64,000 nucleotides of DNA from Ligula intestinalis (Eukaryota; Platyhelminthes; Cestoda; Diphyllobothriidea; Diphyllobothriidae). Shown here piece by piece: positions 62,696 to 64,000 of this stretch. Numbering within the stretch: the first letter of the stretch is position 1; every line of letters begins with the position of its first letter. Location: the NCBI GenBank assembly GCA_036362985.1, contig JAYGXS010000002.1, forward strand, positions 11,024,603 through 11,088,602, given 5' to 3'. The notes under the pieces were generated by a model. It ran no database searches. It was not told the DNA's origin and saw only the letters and a program-made list of their open reading frames with translations. The position numbers and the translations under genes are program-made.

Positions 62696-64000
62696 GATAA
62701 TGGATGCAGAACTTAAAACAGTAGCATTTGAGCTTGATCCAGATGTGCTCTGTGTCACTGAATCTTGGACACACTCTCTTATTTCTGACTCGACACTCGC
62801 CATAGATACTTATAGTTTGTACAGACAAGAACGCATTGAAAAGCGTGGCGCAGGTTGCCTTCTTTATATTCAATCATCCTTTGTACATTTCCTGTATCAC
62901 CTGAGCATTTCGTCATTTTCTGGAAATTTTTGTCTTATTTCAGTCATCCTGCCACACAATAAAAAAGCGATAATTGGGTGTGTCTACAATCCTCCCAGTA
63001 ACTCAAGTAATGTAATGCAGCTGTGTGAAATGTTTCAAAAAGTTGCAGCGACTCAATTCGATGTCAGAATAATTATAGGTGATTTTAATCTGCCAGACAT
63101 TGACTGGCATGCAAATACCTGTCCACCAAGATTTCAGAAATTGGTTGACACTATTAACGTTTCAAACATGTCACAACTGGTCAGTTCAGTGACCAGAAAT
63201 GAAAAAATATTAGATTTAATTTTTACAAATGATGTCCACCCTCTTTTTATGAATTTCCATCGTGATATTTTCACAAGTTACCATGCCTTAATTCACTGTT
63301 GTTTTGCAGTCTCTCTTTCTAAAAAGCCCGATGTAAAATGCAATGACCTCGACTTTGGTAACGTGAACCATGAATTAGTAAATGATTTCGTAAGAACCCT
63401 AGATTGGCATAGCATATTTTCCACTAAAGATCCTTACTTTTTCCAGGAGCTATTGCAAAACCTTACCGAAAATATTCAGGCTCTTACCCCACTTAAGATT
63501 TTTAAATCAAATTCAGCTTCTTCAACTGTGCCACATTTTCTCCAAAATAGACTTAAGAAATTACAAAAACAACCTAAGGATACGTCTAATAGCTCTTTAT
63601 CAGTTCACTTAAGAATAGCGCAAATCTTTGAATTAGCACTTAAAATAAGGCTTGCACGAGATAGGCGTAGAGAGGCCACAGCATTAAGTGATGCGAATTC
63701 TTCCAGATCAGTTGCTCAAGTCTTCCGTCTTCGGTCGGCAGCTAAGCTTCAGAAAGTCATTCCACCCTTACTCAATGGCAACAATCATTTTATTACAGAG
63801 GATTTGGAGAAAGCAGCATTGCTAAATTCATTTTTCGCCGAGTTCTTTACCATCGAAACTAGCCCCACTCCTAAAATCCCCCTGCTGTGTGATTCAAATC
63901 TCAGTACCCTTAATTTCTCACCCGCTTGTATTCAAAAAGAAATAAGTCGTCTTAAAAATTCACATTCGGTAGGAACTGATAACATTCCAAACTCACTCAT
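62696..64000 (+). mobile_element. Outer CR1-like element: ORF2 continued, open to window end
   Basis: In frame with the 5' piece, the ORF reads MDAELKTVAFELDPDVLCVT ESW, YRQERIEKRGAGCLLYI, AIIGCVYNPPSNSSN, IIIGDFNLPDIDW, ILDLIFTNDV, YHALIHCCF (endonuclease). The linker follows and then ISRLKNSHSVGTDNIPNSL, the first RT motif, with no stop before base 64000. Residue-by-residue kinship with the inner element shows they are one subfamily. In the endonuclease the usual SDH reads SYH, a likely loss of a catalytic Asp. Confidence 0.92.

Noticed and set aside
62696..62803. First 36 codons of the minus-strand ORF starting at 62803
   Set aside because: They are the reverse complement of the outer element's endonuclease coding region; homology to the family begins only at the junction 62695.
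1..64000. CRISPR arrays, operons, Shine-Dalgarno sites, prophage
   Set aside because: Spliced eukaryotic gene structure and animal-type retroelements throughout; no regularly spaced repeats seen.

Overview
This is a eukaryotic window. It is spliced, intron-rich, of mid GC, and loaded with retroelements of several classes. I read it as a flatworm genome, most likely a large-genome tapeworm or fluke. The reasons are introns of about 30 nt at the 5' end of the main gene, long repeat-filled introns further on, Penelope-like elements with GIY-YIG endonucleases and hammerhead ribozymes, CR1/Jockey-like and RTE elements, and tRNA-derived SINEs. The species cannot be fixed from sequence alone. There are two short assembly gaps, at 1888-1897 and 30400-30409.

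Almost the whole of 1.3-52.6 kb is one minus-strand gene. It encodes GCN1, the giant HEAT-repeat protein that binds ribosomes and activates the eIF2-alpha kinase GCN2 in the amino-acid starvation / ribosome-stall response. I placed 37 coding exons by reading through splice sites and checking that phases agree. They run from an ATG at 52563 to a stop at 1304-1306 and total about 2.8 thousand codons. Several exons are too short to appear as long ORFs: exons 2-6, 9, 10, 24, 30 and 36. One stretch of the family (about 130 residues between exons 36 and 37) is missing. It coincides with an intron holding a retroelement and an assembly gap. A second, smaller gap of about 30 residues lies between exons 11 and 12. 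Exon 34 carries a long Asp/Glu insert, and exon 29 is followed by a GC-AG intron. The 3' end converges on a possible plus-strand gene whose last exon would be 658-821. Poly(A) signals of the two lie about 100 bp apart.

The introns are a museum of mobile DNA: a 3'-end fragment of a non-LTR element at 1.9-2.9 kb (second copy inverted at 25.4-26.1 kb, fossil at 41.9-42.1 kb); an RTE fragment inside a 1.4 kb unit bounded by 76-bp inverted arms at 9.7-11.05 kb; a CR1-like element lacking its endonuclease at 20.8-23.3 kb; Penelope-like fragments at 31.3-31.8, 35.8-36.0, 37.6-38.0, 38.7-39.7, 42.6-43.3 and 45.9-47.0 kb; a pogo/Tc1-type MITE at 40.5-41.1 kb; and tRNA-derived SINE pieces. At least seven hammerhead-ribozyme motifs, intact or decayed, accompany the Penelope fragments. 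One lies in sense orientation just upstream of the splice acceptor of GCN1 exon 15.

Upstream of GCN1 (52.8-64 kb) the sequence is wall-to-wall CR1/Jockey-like and RTE elements. It ends in a clear nested insertion: an element with an uninterrupted reverse-transcriptase ORF (minus strand, 59641-62695) has inserted into the ORF2 of a related plus-strand element (58.65-59.64 and 62.70-64.0 kb), with a GATAAT target duplication. The outer ORF2 runs open off the window end.
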